NCBI GenBank assembly: GCA_016177145.1
Contig: JACOVV010000159.1
Span: 1-5,330 of the forward strand
Source: Candidatus Omnitrophota bacterium
GTDB lineage: Bacteria; Omnitrophota; Gorgyraeia; JACOVV01
DNA: 5,330 nucleotides
Direction: 5' to 3'
Shown here: positions 4,910-5,330 of the stretch, in pieces
Layout of the letters: every line of letters begins with the position of its first letter
Numbering within the stretch: the first letter of the stretch is position 1
The notes under the pieces: generated by a model
Database searches by the model: none
What the model was told of the DNA's origin: nothing
What the model saw: only the letters and a program-made list of their open reading frames with translations
Translations under genes and position numbers: made by a program

Positions 4910-5330
4910 TCAATTAACCACTTGTTCTTGTGAAACTTGGTCCAACGTGATCGCTCGTTCAATACCCAATATCCCCACACGCAGACGGCGAAGTTCCTCC
5001 AGGTGAGCCGGCACTCCCAGGGCCTCTCCAAGTTGTTCCGCCAGCCGGCGGACATAAGTCCCTTTGGAACAAATCATATGAACGCGGAGCGACGGATGCT
5101 GATACTCCACCAATTCGATCTGCTTGATATGAATCCGCCGGGGCGGTCCTTCAAACCGTTTCCCTTCGCGGGCCCATTCGTAGAGCCGCCGGCCTTTGTA
5201 ATGAATGGCTGAATACGGCGGCGGACTCTGCCAGATCTCTCCTTCGAATTGGCGCAGCACCCGGTTGATCTCCTCGGCCGTAAAAGGGGGAACTGTTTTC
5301 TGATCCATAATCTTCCCGTCGCGGTCGCCG
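4910..5330 (-). CDS. truB: tRNA pseudouridine-55 synthase TruB, 5' part outside window
   Basis: TruB converts uridine 55 of the T-loop of tRNAs to pseudouridine. Only the C-terminal 139 residues are present; the frame stays open through 5330, so the gene begins outside, and the first in-window ATG (5308) is internal. Visible motifs are GDRDGKI near the cut (the usual T.TGD..G region), Q-PPPYSAIHYKGRRLYEWAREGK, which is the conserved substrate-binding block, and CSKGTYVRRLAEQLGE, followed by HLEELRRLRVGILGIERAITLDQV at the end of the catalytic fold. The loop with the catalytic aspartate lies before the window. It ends soon after the core with no extended PUA-like domain, as in short TruB forms. 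The stop lies 3 bases before ribF, a common pairing. Confidence 0.96.
   Translation of the reverse strand, partial: GDRDGKIMDQKTVPPFTAEEINRVLRQFEGEIWQSPPPYSAIHYKGRRLYEWAREGKRFEGPPRRIHIKQIELVEYQHPSLRVHMICSKGTYVRRLAEQLGEALGVPAHLEELRRLRVGILGIERAITLDQVSQEQVVN

Noticed and set aside
1..5330. CRISPR, tRNA, rRNA, insertion sequence, phage or defence system
   Set aside because: I saw no regularly spaced repeats, cloverleaf-like sequence, transposase, integrase or toxin-antitoxin pair. The content is core housekeeping.

Overview
The window is a chromosomal, housekeeping stretch in which every supported gene lies on the minus strand, so transcription runs from position 5330 towards 1. In that order it holds: the 3' part of truB (tRNA pseudouridine-55 synthase), ribF (flavokinase/FAD synthetase), a 191-base regulatory gap, mraZ, a small unrecognised ORF with a strong ribosome binding site, a GC-rich structured spacer, rsmH, an ftsL-like gene, and most of ftsI (division transpeptidase, running off the left edge). 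The last block is the start of a division and cell wall (dcw) cluster in its classical order mraZ-rsmH-ftsL-ftsI. The window begins inside the tail of a translation/riboflavin block.

The truB-ribF pair is tightly packed, with 3 bases between stop and start. It is separated from mraZ by the only convincing promoter region. That region has an AT-rich upstream stretch, a consensus TTGACA, a 17-base spacer and TAAATT. Immediately downstream are three GTGG boxes with exact 10-bp period, the layout expected for the operator through which MraZ represses its own operon. Between these boxes and mraZ lies a short sequence resembling a dispersed repeat found in many uncultured bacterial genomes. The gap before rsmH holds a long imperfect stem-loop, and a perfect 7-bp hairpin covers the ftsL stop codon.

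Functionally, MraZ would set transcription of the cluster. RsmH methylates 16S rRNA C1402. FtsL and FtsI belong to the divisome, FtsI being the septal peptidoglycan transpeptidase with all three catalytic motifs visible. TruB and RibF serve tRNA modification and flavin cofactor synthesis.

The organism is a bacterium with a peptidoglycan wall and mid-range GC. The protein styles, the MraZ N-terminus and the repeat-like sequence suggest an uncultured lineage such as Omnitrophota or a neighbour, but this is a weak inference. I see no transposase, phage gene, CRISPR, tRNA or rRNA. The most novel-looking material is the small ORF and the structured elements around it, not a large undescribed system.
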